Source: an unicellular cyanobacterium SU2
GTDB taxonomy: Bacteria > Cyanobacteriota > Cyanobacteriia > Cyanobacteriales > Microcystaceae
Reading direction: 5' to 3'
Assembly: GCA_002110465.1 (NCBI GenBank)
Contig: NEED01000082.1
Coordinates: 120,966 to 184,965 of the forward strand
DNA length: 64,000 nucleotides
Shown here: positions 9,975-18,447 of the stretch, one piece after another
How the letters are laid out: each line of letters begins with the position of its first letter
How positions within the stretch are numbered: the stretch's first letter is position 1
Made by a program: the position numbers and the translations under genes
Notes under the pieces: model-generated
Databases searched by the model: none
Told to the model about the DNA's origin: nothing
What the model saw: the letters and a program-made list of their open reading frames with translations, nothing else

Positions 9975-11735
9975 GTGACCAACTATCAGAGCAACCGTCC
10001 GTTAAAAACCTTATTCCATTTCTATCATCAAGACTTCGGTCAGTTAGGATTATCCCTGTTTTTTTACCTGATTAAACATAGTCCAGAATGGCTCCGACCG
10101 TTGGTTATCGCTAATGTCATTGATATTATCTCCTCCCCTTCAACCCATTCCCTCCAAGAACTCTGGTTTAATGGAGCTTTATTAAGCTTCACCGTGGTTC
10201 AAAACATCCCAACTCATTACTGGCATATTCGCTTTATGAGTTTAGCGACCCGTAAAATGGAGTGGTCTCTCCGCAGAGCATTGGTAGAAAGATTACAAGA
10301 ACTTTCGATTAGTTTTTACCATGGCAACAGCACTGGCGCGTTACAAGCGAAACTACTTAAAGATGTAGAAGCAATTCAAACCCTCACTAGCCAACTTTTT
10401 CAATTATTACCGTCCACTATTTTAACTATTGTGATTGCTTTATGTGTGACAGCTATTCGCGCTCCCGCTTTTTTGCTGTTTTTCGCAGCGACTGTTCCTT
10501 TAGCAGTGGTTTTTGTCTATTTTCTCAAAGCTCCCTTGCGTCAACGTAATCAAAAACTGAGACGAGAAGGAGAAGCTCTTTCAGCTTACTTGGTAGAAAT
10601 GCTGAAACTAATTCCTATCACCCGCGCTCATGGAGCCGAACAGGTAGAAATTGAACGGACTAAACAAAAGTTAACCCAAGTGAAAACAGCCGCCCTGGAA
10701 GTCGATTCTATCAATGCCATTGCCAATTCCTCAGCTTGGGTAACCCTCAGACTCTTTAGCTCTTTTTGCTTAATTGGAGCAGCTTTCTGTGCTTATAAAG
10801 GTCAATGGGGCATTACCGTTGGTAGTGTTATCCTACTCACAGGTTACTTCGATTCTTTAACCAACTCTGTGATTCAAATTCTGAACGTTCTACCTCAACT
10901 GAGTAAGGGATTTGATGCCATTCAATCAGTGGGAGAAATTTTAGAGTGTCAAGAAATCGAAAGGAATAAGCATAAATTAAAGCTGAAAAATGTTGAAGGA
11001 ATCTTTTCCTTTCAAGGAGTTAGCTTTACTTATCCAGGAACTGATAGACCGGCACTAAAGAATATTTGTCTAGAAGTTCAACCAGGAGAAATCATTGCTT
11101 TAGTTGGACCATCAGGCGCAGGAAAATCAACCCTTCTTAATCTTATTATTGGATTTATTCAACCTACTATTGGTCAGATTTTTCTCGACAATAAAGACCT
11201 TTCTAAAATTGATTTACGGAGTTATCGCCGCTTTTTATCCATTGTTTCCCAAGAGACTATTCTCTTTCAAGGAACCATCAAAGAAAATTTGCTCTATGGG
11301 ACAAAAGAAGTAAGTGAAGCAGTATTTTGGCAGTCTCTGAAGGATGCCCATGCTTTAGAATTTATTGAACAATTACCCCAAGGAATTCAGACACTCATTG
11401 GAGAAAATGGCGTTAAACTATCTGGAGGACAAAGACAACGATTATCTATTGCCCGTGCCTTGTTACGTCAACCCCGCATTCTTTTACTCGATGAAGCTAC
11501 ATCATCCCTCGATTCAGAAGCCGAATTTTTAATTCAAGAAGCCTTAGAACGTTTAATGTCTCAACGGACTACCTTTGTTGTCGCACATCGTCTGTCTACT
11601 ATTCGCCAAGCTAACCGAATTATTGTTTTAGACAAGGGAAAAATTGTTGAAATTGGTAACTATAGCCAGCTTGTTAACCAAGGCGGATTGTTTTCTCGAC
11701 TTCATAGGTTTCAAAAAGATTTACTACCAACCTAG
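9975..11735 (+). CDS. ABC transporter, fused permease-ATPase (exporter type)
   Basis: This 586-residue half-transporter has an ABC_membrane domain (about residues 20-310, several hydrophobic helices) followed by an ATPase domain. The ATPase shows Walker A GPSGAGKST, Q-loop VSQETILF, signature LSGGQRQRLS, Walker B ILLLDEATSS and the switch His in VVAHRLST. Such proteins dimerise and export lipids, peptides or drugs; the cargo cannot be read here. The start is GTG at 9975, with GGAG 9 bases upstream; the ATG at 9961 runs directly into a stop. The preceding methyltransferase gene is 52 bases away. Confidence 0.92.
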   Translation: MTNYQSNRPLKTLFHFYHQDFGQLGLSLFFYLIKHSPEWLRPLVIANVIDIISSPSTHSLQELWFNGALLSFTVVQNIPTHYWHIRFMSLATRKMEWSLRRALVERLQELSISFYHGNSTGALQAKLLKDVEAIQTLTSQLFQLLPSTILTIVIALCVTAIRAPAFLLFFAATVPLAVVFVYFLKAPLRQRNQKLRREGEALSAYLVEMLKLIPITRAHGAEQVEIERTKQKLTQVKTAALEVDSINAIANSSAWVTLRLFSSFCLIGAAFCAYKGQWGITVGSVILLTGYFDSLTNSVIQILNVLPQLSKGFDAIQSVGEILECQEIERNKHKLKLKNVEGIFSFQGVSFTYPGTDRPALKNICLEVQPGEIIALVGPSGAGKSTLLNLIIGFIQPTIGQIFLDNKDLSKIDLRSYRRFLSIVSQETILFQGTIKENLLYGTKEVSEAVFWQSLKDAHALEFIEQLPQGIQTLIGENGVKLSGGQRQRLSIARALLRQPRILLLDEATSSLDSEAEFLIQEALERLMSQRTTFVVAHRLSTIRQANRIIVLDKGKIVEIGNYSQLVNQGGLFSRLHRFQKDLLPT

Positions 11736-11787
11736 ATCAAGAATTTTAAAATGCTAAGTAAGTAGGTATAATTAAAGTAACATAGAA

Positions 11788-11865
11788 AAGTTCGTAGTCG
11801 GGGCTTTAGCCCTAAAACTTAGTTAATAGTAAAGACTTTCTTGATCTAAAGAGCTTACTACAAAC
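11788..11865 (+). repeat. Dispersed palindromic repeat, copy C
   Basis: It begins AAGTTCGTAGTCGGGGCTTT, continues AGCCCT, and ends TAAAGAGCTTACTACAAAC, matching copies A, B and G at both ends with a variable middle. It lies between the ABC transporter and dgcA. Confidence 0.65.
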
Positions 11866-12016
11866 CTAGCTGTGTTTTTATCTATCTATTTATCTAAAAA
11901 AAAAGACCAATTTAACTTAACTAAAACCGAACCAATATCATATTTTTTTAAAACAGCCAAATATTTAGTTTGTGAATTAAACTAAAAAACGTTATCTTAA
12001 TTTTTTAAACTGAAAA

Positions 12017-13072
12017 ATGCGTCTAACGATTCAACCTTTTACTGTTAACAAACGATTTCCCCTAACGATTAGTCGGGGAACTACCAAAAAAAATACTAAT
12101 CTGTGGTTAAAAATTGAAGCAGAAGGAATCGAAGGATGGGGAGAAACTTCTCCTTTTTCAGTAATTAAAAAACAAGGAAAAAATCTTGAAATAATTAAAC
12201 AAGAATATAAAAAAATTATTCCTGTTTTAGAAAAATTCCATCCTCTACAACGTCAAGAAATTGAAAAGGTTTTAAAAGAGAAAAAAATTAGCTCCTCTGT
12301 TTGTGCAGCTATTGATACCGCTTTATATGACTGGTTAGGGAGAAAAGTCAACTTACCCCTATGGAAACTTTGGGGATTAAACCGCGATCGCATCGTTCCC
12401 ATCTCCGTCACAATTGGCATTAGTTCCCCAGAAAAAGCCCAAGAAAGAGTCAAGAATTGGCTCAATTTTATGGAAGCCAAAATTTTAAAAATAAAGTTAG
12501 GAAGTCTCGATGGAATAGAAGCTGATCAAGCTATGTTATTAGCTATCAAAGAAATTGCCCCTAATCATAGTTTAACCGTGGATGCCAATGGGGGATGGAC
12601 CCTAAATGAAGCTATTAAAATGAGTCAATGGTTAGCCCAACAAGGAGTGATTTATGTAGAACAACCTTTAGCTGTGGGAGAAGAAGGAAACTTACCCCAA
12701 TTGTCTGAGAGATCGCCCCTGCCGATTTTTGTCGATGAAAGCTGTTTTAATAGTCAAGATATTCCTAAACTTGCCCCTTATATTCATGGCATTAATATTA
12801 AACTAATGAAAGCAGGGGGATTAACCGAAATAATGCGAATGGTTGCCATCGCTAAAGCTTGTAATCTACAAATTATGTATGGATGCTATTCTGATAGTAG
12901 TTTGGCAAATACTGCCTTATCTCACCTAGCACCTTTGGCTAATTTCCTAGATTTAGATAGTCATTTAAACTTAATAGATGATCCCTTCACCGGAGCAACC
13001 TTAAAAGAAGGACGACTGCTCCCTAATAATTTACCAGGATTAGGAGTTCAATATTGTGGGTCTAACGGCTAA
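12017..13072 (+). CDS. dgcA: Dipeptide epimerase / N-acetyl-D-Glu racemase-type enolase-superfamily enzyme
   Basis: This is a 351-residue member of the muconate-lactonising/mandelate-racemase group of the enolase superfamily. Catalytic residues expected for an L-Ala-D/L-Glu-type epimerase are in place: KIK at 158-160 (acid/base Lys160), Asp189 in VDANGG, Glu215 in VEQPL, Asp240 in VDESC (the three metal ligands) and Lys262 in INIKLMKAGG. The downstream dgcN-like gene overlaps its 3' end by 17 bases. This pairing is the one annotated as DgcA-DgcN, in which D-glutamate is N-acetylated and then racemised (from memory). Muropeptide dipeptide epimerase is the alternative. No clear ribosome binding site precedes the ATG. 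Confidence 0.85.
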   Translation: MRLTIQPFTVNKRFPLTISRGTTKKNTNLWLKIEAEGIEGWGETSPFSVIKKQGKNLEIIKQEYKKIIPVLEKFHPLQRQEIEKVLKEKKISSSVCAAIDTALYDWLGRKVNLPLWKLWGLNRDRIVPISVTIGISSPEKAQERVKNWLNFMEAKILKIKLGSLDGIEADQAMLLAIKEIAPNHSLTVDANGGWTLNEAIKMSQWLAQQGVIYVEQPLAVGEEGNLPQLSERSPLPIFVDESCFNSQDIPKLAPYIHGINIKLMKAGGLTEIMRMVAIAKACNLQIMYGCYSDSSLANTALSHLAPLANFLDLDSHLNLIDDPFTGATLKEGRLLPNNLPGLGVQYCGSNG

Positions 13073-14087
13073 AAATAAAGTGGCAATTTTGCTTCATCAA
13101 GGAATTAAAGGAACTCATGGGAAAACAGGGTTAGCTTATTTACGCTATGGAGAAACTTCTATTGTTGCCGTTATTGATGATGAATGTGCCGGCCAGTCCC
13201 TTAATACGTTAACTGGAATTGATAAAGATATTCCCATTGTTGCCACTGTACAAGACTCCTTAGCTTACCATCCTGATGTATTGTTAATCGGAATTGCTCC
13301 GTCTGGAGGGGCGTTACCTGATGCTTGGCAAGCAGAAATTAAACAAGCAGTTGCCGCAGGGTTATCAGTGGTTAATGGGTTACATACCCCCTTAGCCCCT
13401 AAATTTGGTTCCTTAAAACCAAGACAATGGATCTGGGATATTCGCCAAGAACCCCCAGGACTGAGTATTGGGACAGGAAAGGCGCGATCGCTATCGTGTC
13501 AACGAATTTTAACCGTGGGGACAGATATGTCCGTAGGTAAGATGTCCACCAGTCTCGAATTCCATCGTGCAGCCCAAAAACGGGGAATTAAGTCCAAATT
13601 TTTGGGAACTGGCCAAGGGGGAATCATGATTTCTGGCTATGGTATTCCTTTAGATGCAGTGCGGGTTGATTTTGCGGCAGGTGCGGTAGAAAAAATGGTT
13701 TTAGAATCAGCCAATGATTATGATCTACTTTGGATAGAAGGTCAAGGTTCCCTCTTACATCCAGGATCTACAGCAACCCTACCTTTAATCCGAGGAAGTC
13801 AACCAACCCAATTAATTTTAGTCCATCGATGGGGACAAACTCATATTCAGCACTATCCTCATGTTCCCATTCCTCCTTTACCAGAAGTCATTCACCTTTA
13901 TGAAACTCTGGCTAATGTGGGGATAACCTCAAATTCAGTCAAAGTTACAGCCATTATCCTCAACACCTACGGCTTAGATAGCCAAACAGCACAACAGGCT
14001 ATTAAAACGACTCAAAGAGAAACCAGACTTCCTTGTACCGATGTGGTAAGGTTTGGTGCAGAAGATGTACTGCACTACCTCGGTTAA
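13056..14087 (+). CDS. dgcN: DUF1611 family protein, DgcN-like (putative D-glutamate N-acetyltransferase)
   Basis: The 343-residue protein has an N-terminal Rossmann-like half (VAILLHQGIKGTHGKTGLAY, then VLLIGIAPSGG) and a C-terminal P-loop half with TVGTDMSVGKMSTSLEF, the DUF1611 signature. DUF1611 members next to a dipeptide-epimerase gene are annotated as DgcN. The GTG start at 13056 lies inside dgcA and has AGGAG 9 bases upstream, so the pair is probably translationally coupled. D-Glu is made by all peptidoglycan-producing cells, so a salvage or turnover role is plausible but inferred. Confidence 0.8.
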   Translation: MGLTAKNKVAILLHQGIKGTHGKTGLAYLRYGETSIVAVIDDECAGQSLNTLTGIDKDIPIVATVQDSLAYHPDVLLIGIAPSGGALPDAWQAEIKQAVAAGLSVVNGLHTPLAPKFGSLKPRQWIWDIRQEPPGLSIGTGKARSLSCQRILTVGTDMSVGKMSTSLEFHRAAQKRGIKSKFLGTGQGGIMISGYGIPLDAVRVDFAAGAVEKMVLESANDYDLLWIEGQGSLLHPGSTATLPLIRGSQPTQLILVHRWGQTHIQHYPHVPIPPLPEVIHLYETLANVGITSNSVKVTAIILNTYGLDSQTAQQAIKTTQRETRLPCTDVVRFGAEDVLHYLG

Positions 14088-14102
14088 TGAGGATCAACCT
14101 TG

Positions 14103-14123
14103 AATCCCTAGTTCCTAATCCCA
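14103..14123 (+). repeat. Heptanucleotide tandem repeat (STRR type)
   Basis: Three 7-base units, AATCCCT, AGTTCCT and AATCCCA, lie just after dgcN and before efp. They resemble the units at 1003 and 27317. Confidence 0.5.
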
Positions 14124-14171
14124 ATCTCTTGTACAATTAGTCTTGACATTTCTAGGCTCTCAAAGCATTTC

Positions 14172-14729
14172 ATGATTTCTAGTAATGATTTTCGGACGGG
14201 TACCACCATTGAATTAGATGGGGCAGTATGGCGTGTTGTAGAATTTCTGCACGTTAAACCTGGTAAGGGGTCAGCGTTTGTGCGGACTAAATTAAAAAAT
14301 GCACAAACCGGAAGCGTGGTAGAACGAACCTTCCGTGCAGGGGAAACCGTCCCCCAAGCTAACTTGGAAAAGCGCACCATGCAACATACCTATAAAGAAG
14401 GTGAACAATACGTCTTTATGGATATGCAAACTTTTGAAGAAGCACGCTTAACCCCAGAACAAATGGGAACAGCCGTCAATTACGTCAAAGAAGAAATGGA
14501 GGCCGATGTCCTCTTCTGGAACGATCAGGTGTTGGAAGTTCAACTTCCCACATCCGTGATGTTAGAAGTGATCGACACCGATCCAGGGGTTAAAGGCGAT
14601 ACAGCAACCGGTGGCACAAAACCAGCTATCGTTGAAACAGGAGCGCAAGTGATGGTTCCTCTGTTTATTTCCATCGGGGAAAAAATTAAAATAGATACCC
14701 GTGATGGCTCCTATTTAGGACGGACATAA
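14172..14729 (+). CDS. efp: Translation elongation factor P
   Basis: The 185-residue length and three-OB-fold architecture are typical of EF-P. It relieves ribosome stalling at polyproline stretches by entering the ribosome E-site. The domain I loop [10 protein letters not shown] carries the conserved tip lysine (Lys32). The C-terminus has the EF-P signature around [12 protein letters not shown]. It is followed by accB, an efp-accB order common in cyanobacteria. A perfect 8-bp hairpin (14756-14779) separates the two genes. Confidence 0.97.
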   Translation: MISSNDFRTGTTIELDGAVWRVVEFLHVKPGKGSAFVRTKLKNAQTGSVVERTFRAGETVPQANLEKRTMQHTYKEGEQYVFMDMQTFEEARLTPEQMGTAVNYVKEEMEADVLFWNDQVLEVQLPTSVMLEVIDTDPGVKGDTATGGTKPAIVETGAQVMVPLFISIGEKIKIDTRDGSYLGRT

Positions 14730-14755
14730 CTTTAATTACTGAATTTGCCCTGTGT

Positions 14756-14779
14756 CGGTTGTCAACCTTTAGACAACCG
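14756..14779 (+). terminator. Hairpin between efp and accB (terminator or attenuator)
   Basis: CGGTTGTC (14756-14763) pairs perfectly with GACAACCG (14772-14779) around an 8-base loop. The following bases (CCCTTCTATTAATTTT) are only moderately T-rich, so it may partly reduce read-through or simply punctuate the operon. Confidence 0.45.
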
Positions 14780-14811
14780 CCCTTCTATTAATTTTACGGG
14801 ATGGATAATTT

Positions 14812-15303
14812 GTGTCGATCAACTTCAATGAACTTCGAGAACTGTTAGGGGCGATCGCTCAAACGGATATTACAGAAGTTACCCTAAAAACTGAAACGTT
14901 TGAACTGACGGTACGTCGGGGAGGAACTAACACTCCTGTTACTTTAACTCCTTTGGCTTCACCTCCTGTTGTCCCCCCTACTCCTATGGCGGCGGAAACT
15001 GCGACCCCACCCCCCTCAACGGAACCCGCTGAACCCCCTGCTCCTTCTCCTATCGATAAAAAGTGGATAGAGATTACTTCCCCCATGGTAGGGACATTCT
15101 ATCGCGCTCCTGCCCCTGATGAGGCTCCCTTTGTTGAGGTTGGCGATCGCATTAGTAATGGCCAAACGGTTTGTATTATTGAAGCAATGAAGTTAATGAA
15201 TGAAATTGAAGCAGAAGTGGCTGGAGAAGTAATGGAAATTGCGATCGCCAATGGGGAACCGGTAGAATATGGACAAACTTTAATGTGGATTAATCCTAGC
15301 TAA
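14812..15303 (+). CDS. accB: Acetyl-CoA carboxylase biotin carboxyl carrier protein
   Basis: The 163-residue BCCP has a short helical N-terminus, a Pro/Ala/Thr-rich linker (about 45-82) and a C-terminal biotinyl domain with the biotinylation motif EAMKLMNEIE (Lys127). It carries carboxybiotin between the biotin carboxylase and carboxyltransferase subunits in the first step of fatty-acid synthesis. The start is a GTG at 14812; the ATG at 14801 is out of frame. A HIP1 site lies in the first 50 bases. The gene follows efp by 82 bases. Confidence 0.96.
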   Translation: MSINFNELRELLGAIAQTDITEVTLKTETFELTVRRGGTNTPVTLTPLASPPVVPPTPMAAETATPPPSTEPAEPPAPSPIDKKWIEITSPMVGTFYRAPAPDEAPFVEVGDRISNGQTVCIIEAMKLMNEIEAEVAGEVMEIAIANGEPVEYGQTLMWINPS

Positions 15304-15385
15304 TTGTTAAGGAGATTAGAAAACTTTCTATTAGGATAATGGTGACACCATCCTAGTATTTATTCGCCTATCCAGATATTAAGTT

Positions 15386-16021
15386 ATGGCACTTTATCCA
15401 GATCCCAATGATCCCTATCCTTTAGACCATTATGATCGCCTCTGCTTTCTGAAAAATATTATTGATAATCCCAATATTATTGTGGGGGATTTTACCTATT
15501 ATGATGATTTTGAAAACCCTAAAAACTTTGAAAACAATGTTCTTTATCACTTTGACTTTATTGGCGATAAATTAATTATTGGTAAATTTTGTGCGATCGC
15601 TAGTGATGTTAAATTTATCATGAATGGTGCTAATCACCCTCTGAATTACTTTACTACCTATCCTTTTAGTATTTTTGGTCATGCTTGGGAAAATACCATG
15701 TCTGTTTCTGGTACGTCCAAAGGAGATACGGTTATTGGTAATGATGTTTGGTTAGGCTATAATGCGTTAATTATGCCAGGCATTAAGGTTGGTCATGGGG
15801 CAATTATTGCCGCTAATTCGATAGTCACAAAAAATGTTGATCCCTATACTATTGTTGGTGGAAACCCCGCTAAATTAATCAAAAAACGCTTTGAAGATGA
15901 GGTTATTAATTTACTATTAGAACTTCAATGGTGGAATTGGTCAATTGAAAAAATAACTGATAGTATTAGGATACTTTGTAGTAACAATCTAGAAAAATTA
16001 GAAACGTTATTTATTAACTAA
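15386..16021 (+). CDS. CatB/Vat-type hexapeptide-repeat O-acetyltransferase
   Basis: The 211-residue protein is a left-handed beta-helix acetyltransferase of the xenobiotic (XAT) class. Hexapeptide repeats include VIGNDVWLGYNALIMPG and VGHGAIIAANSIVT. The NGANHP motif carries the catalytic His (His84). The C-terminal VGGNPAKLIKKRF is the usual XAT ending. Relatives acetylate streptogramins, chloramphenicol or sugars. In a cyanobacterium the substrate is unknown and a resistance role should not be assumed. The gene follows accB on the same strand after a small palindrome (ATGGTGACACCAT, 15339-15351). Confidence 0.88.
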   Translation: MALYPDPNDPYPLDHYDRLCFLKNIIDNPNIIVGDFTYYDDFENPKNFENNVLYHFDFIGDKLIIGKFCAIASDVKFIMNGANHPLNYFTTYPFSIFGHAWENTMSVSGTSKGDTVIGNDVWLGYNALIMPGIKVGHGAIIAANSIVTKNVDPYTIVGGNPAKLIKKRFEDEVINLLLELQWWNWSIEKITDSIRILCSNNLEKLETLFIN

Positions 16022-16163
16022 ACATTTGCTCATATAGGAGAGAGATTAAAGGAGTTTTTGAGCGAATCTGGCGATCGCTTAGTTAATATTTTCTGATCGG
16101 GTTCACAAACAAGACGAACCCCTAATATGAACTTTGATCTAGCAAATCAGTATCAATTAAATC

Positions 16164-17324
16164 CTACAAATATTGCTCTAACGCTGTTATTAACTTTTGA
16201 AGGTGATCTTGTGTATGAGTAGCCATCACTGAAAAACGAAGGCGACTCGTGGGAACGGTTGGGGGTCTAATGGCAGGGACAAAAATCCCTTTTGTTCTCA
16301 GCGTATCAGCTAGTGTTAACGCTTGTTGAGCATTTTCTAACCCTAAACAGAGAATGGCAGAATCTGAATCAAATACATTAAACTTAGTCAAGTTTTCCTT
16401 AACAAAAGTTACATTATTCCATAATTGCTGACGAAGATGGGGATCATTATCAATTATTTTGATAGCTTCTAAAGCTGCTGCGGTATCCCCAGGAGATAGC
16501 CCTGTGGTATAAATCCAAGTCGGGGCGCGGTTTCTTAAAAAGTCAATGACTAGAGTTGAACCAGCTACATATCCTCCCAAACTTCCTAATGCTTTACTCA
16601 AGGTTCCGATGGCAATTAACTCCTCTCCATTACAGCCAAAATATTCCACACAACCCCCTCCATTTTCCCCCATCACTCCTGTCGCATGGGCTTCATCTAC
16701 TAACACCATACAATTAAATGTCTTAGCAAGGGATGATATTTGAGGAAGAGGACAAGCATCTCCATCCATACTAAAAATACTATCACTGATGATTAGACAA
16801 CGGCGATACTTTTGACGGTGTTCCTGAAGTTTTTGATATAAGTCTTCAACATTACTATGCTCATATTCTATGATATTTGCCTTACTTAGTTTTGCGCCAT
16901 TTTTTAAACTAGAATGATTATATTGATCAGCTAAAATCAAGTCTTTATTGCTAACTAAAGCCGTGATAGTTCCTAGATTCGCTAAATAGCCAGAACTAAA
17001 AACTAAGGCATCTTCCGTTTGTTTTAGGGAGGCGATCGCCTTTTCTAAATCTCGATGTAGTTCTCGATGTCCACTTAATAAACGAGATCCCGTACTTCCT
17101 GTCCCCCATTCTTTAGTAGCTGCCATAGCTGCTTTAATTAATCTGGGATCTCCTGCTAATCCTAAATAATCATTACTAGCAAAATTAATCAGGGTTTGTC
17201 CGTTTATTTTAATAGTCGCCCCAGGAAGACTGGTGATAGGAGTAACGAAACGATACCAATTCGCTTTATGAATAGTTTTTAAGGATGTTTCAATCCATTG
17301 ATAAGGGTTAGATGGTGATGGCAT
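16164..17324 (-). CDS. bioF: 8-amino-7-oxononanoate synthase (biotin synthesis)
   Basis: This 386-residue alpha-oxoamine synthase condenses pimeloyl-ACP or pimeloyl-CoA with alanine. PLP-fold landmarks are [13 protein letters not shown] near the N-terminus, [28 protein letters not shown] (Asp/His contacts to PLP), and [12 protein letters not shown] with the Schiff-base lysine. Paralogues (Kbl, HemA) look similar, but the short N-terminus and GSRLLSG favour BioF. It lies convergent to the acetyltransferase gene; a GGGTTC/GAACCC hairpin (16099-16121) sits in the gap. No other biotin gene is in the window. Confidence 0.92.
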   Translation of the reverse strand: MPSPSNPYQWIETSLKTIHKANWYRFVTPITSLPGATIKINGQTLINFASNDYLGLAGDPRLIKAAMAATKEWGTGSTGSRLLSGHRELHRDLEKAIASLKQTEDALVFSSGYLANLGTITALVSNKDLILADQYNHSSLKNGAKLSKANIIEYEHSNVEDLYQKLQEHRQKYRRCLIISDSIFSMDGDACPLPQISSLAKTFNCMVLVDEAHATGVMGENGGGCVEYFGCNGEELIAIGTLSKALGSLGGYVAGSTLVIDFLRNRAPTWIYTTGLSPGDTAAALEAIKIIDNDPHLRQQLWNNVTFVKENLTKFNVFDSDSAILCLGLENAQQALTLADTLRTKGIFVPAIRPPTVPTSRLRFSVMATHTQDHLQKLITALEQYL

Positions 17325-17512
17325 TTTTGAGAAAATGTTAAGGTTTATTATATATTTTTTTTATAATTGTTTAACTTACATTATTTAAAATTCATGAAAG
17401 ATTAAACTAAATACAACACTGATTTTTTAGATAACAAGATATACTAAAAGAACCATTGAGGGATGCCTTTAAAATTTAGACAAGAGAAATAAATTGTTAA
17501 GATAAAAATACA

Positions 17513-17857
17513 ATGACAATTGCTAATATTTTACGAACGCTTAACGGTTGGACAGTGAGTCTGTGTCAACTCTTGGCACTTATGGTTATTTTAATGGGAA
17601 TTACTAAAGCATTAATTATTTACTGCCAAAATGTTTTTACTAATTCGCAAACGGCTGTAGCTTTCCAAAAAAGCCGTCTAGAAATGGGATACTCGTTTTC
17701 TCTGGGATTAGGCTTTCTGATTGGTGCTAGTATCTTAAGAACCACTCTAGCTCCTAGTTGGAATGATATTGGTCAATTAGGCGCAATTATTGCCCTTAGG
17801 ACGATTCTAAATTATCTGTTACTCCAAGCCATCACCCCAAGAACTCACCCTGAATAA
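17513..17857 (+). CDS. DUF1622 small membrane protein
   Basis: The 114-residue protein has about three hydrophobic helices (CQLLALMVILMGITKALIIY, SFSLGLGFLIGASIL, IIALRTILNYLLLQ). A charged cytoplasmic loop (QKSRLEMG) lies between the first two. This matches the DUF1622 family of small integral membrane proteins of unknown function. The PerR-like regulator starts about 100 bases downstream. Confidence 0.85.
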   Translation: MTIANILRTLNGWTVSLCQLLALMVILMGITKALIIYCQNVFTNSQTAVAFQKSRLEMGYSFSLGLGFLIGASILRTTLAPSWNDIGQLGAIIALRTILNYLLLQAITPRTHPE

Positions 17858-17957
17858 GAAAAATTTTGGATAGACACAGAGGAAATCTCTAAGCTAAACT
17901 GGTAACGAGTTTATATAAACTCATATTTAAGTTCAGTTGTCAAGAGCAGTGAGTATA

Positions 17958-18416
17958 ATGATGAGCAAACAAGGAGGACAAATCCAGCCAATTCGATCGC
18001 TAGAAGATGCCCTTAACCGTTGTCAGACATTAGGAATGCGAGTCAGTCGTCAACGTCGCTTCATCCTAGAATTACTTTGGGAAGCCAAAGAACATCTGTC
18101 CGCTAGGGAGATTTACGACTATCTAAATCAAGAAGGCAAAAATATAGGCCATACGTCGGTGTATCAAAACCTAGAGGCGCTTTCAAACCAAGGAATTATT
18201 GAATGTGTTGAACGGTGTGACGGCAGATTGTACGGTCATATTAGCGACTCCCACAGTCATGTTAACTGCCTGGATACGCGGCAAATCATGGACATTCATT
18301 TAGAATTACCCCCAGAATTACTTGAAAAAGTCGAACAGCAAACGGGGATAAAAATAACCGACTATCGAATCGATTTTTTTGGGTATCAGCAATCAGACAA
18401 ACCTAGACTAAACTAA
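17958..18416 (+). CDS. perR: Fur-family transcriptional regulator, PerR-like
   Basis: The winged-helix DNA-binding half contains MRVSRQRRFILELLWEAKEHLSAREIYDYL and GHTSVYQNLEAL. The dimerisation half has regulatory metal ligands in DSHSHVNCLDTRQIMD but lacks the paired CxxC structural zinc motifs. That pattern fits cyanobacterial PerR (peroxide-sensing Fur paralogue) better than Fur or Zur. PerR senses peroxide through metal-catalysed histidine oxidation and represses antioxidant genes; this is family knowledge. The frame is open from a TTG at 17937; the ATG at 17958 (or 17961) is preferred, giving about 152 residues. Confidence 0.85.
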   Translation: MMSKQGGQIQPIRSLEDALNRCQTLGMRVSRQRRFILELLWEAKEHLSAREIYDYLNQEGKNIGHTSVYQNLEALSNQGIIECVERCDGRLYGHISDSHSHVNCLDTRQIMDIHLELPPELLEKVEQQTGIKITDYRIDFFGYQQSDKPRLN

Positions 18417-18447
18417 AGATAGTGTTATCATTCTTACCCCAAGCATC

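Noticed and set aside
16099..16121. Hairpin GGGTTC/GAACCC between the acetyltransferase and bioF
   Set aside because: It could be a terminator between converging genes, but it has no T-run on either strand and the loop is long, so it was not listed as a feature.
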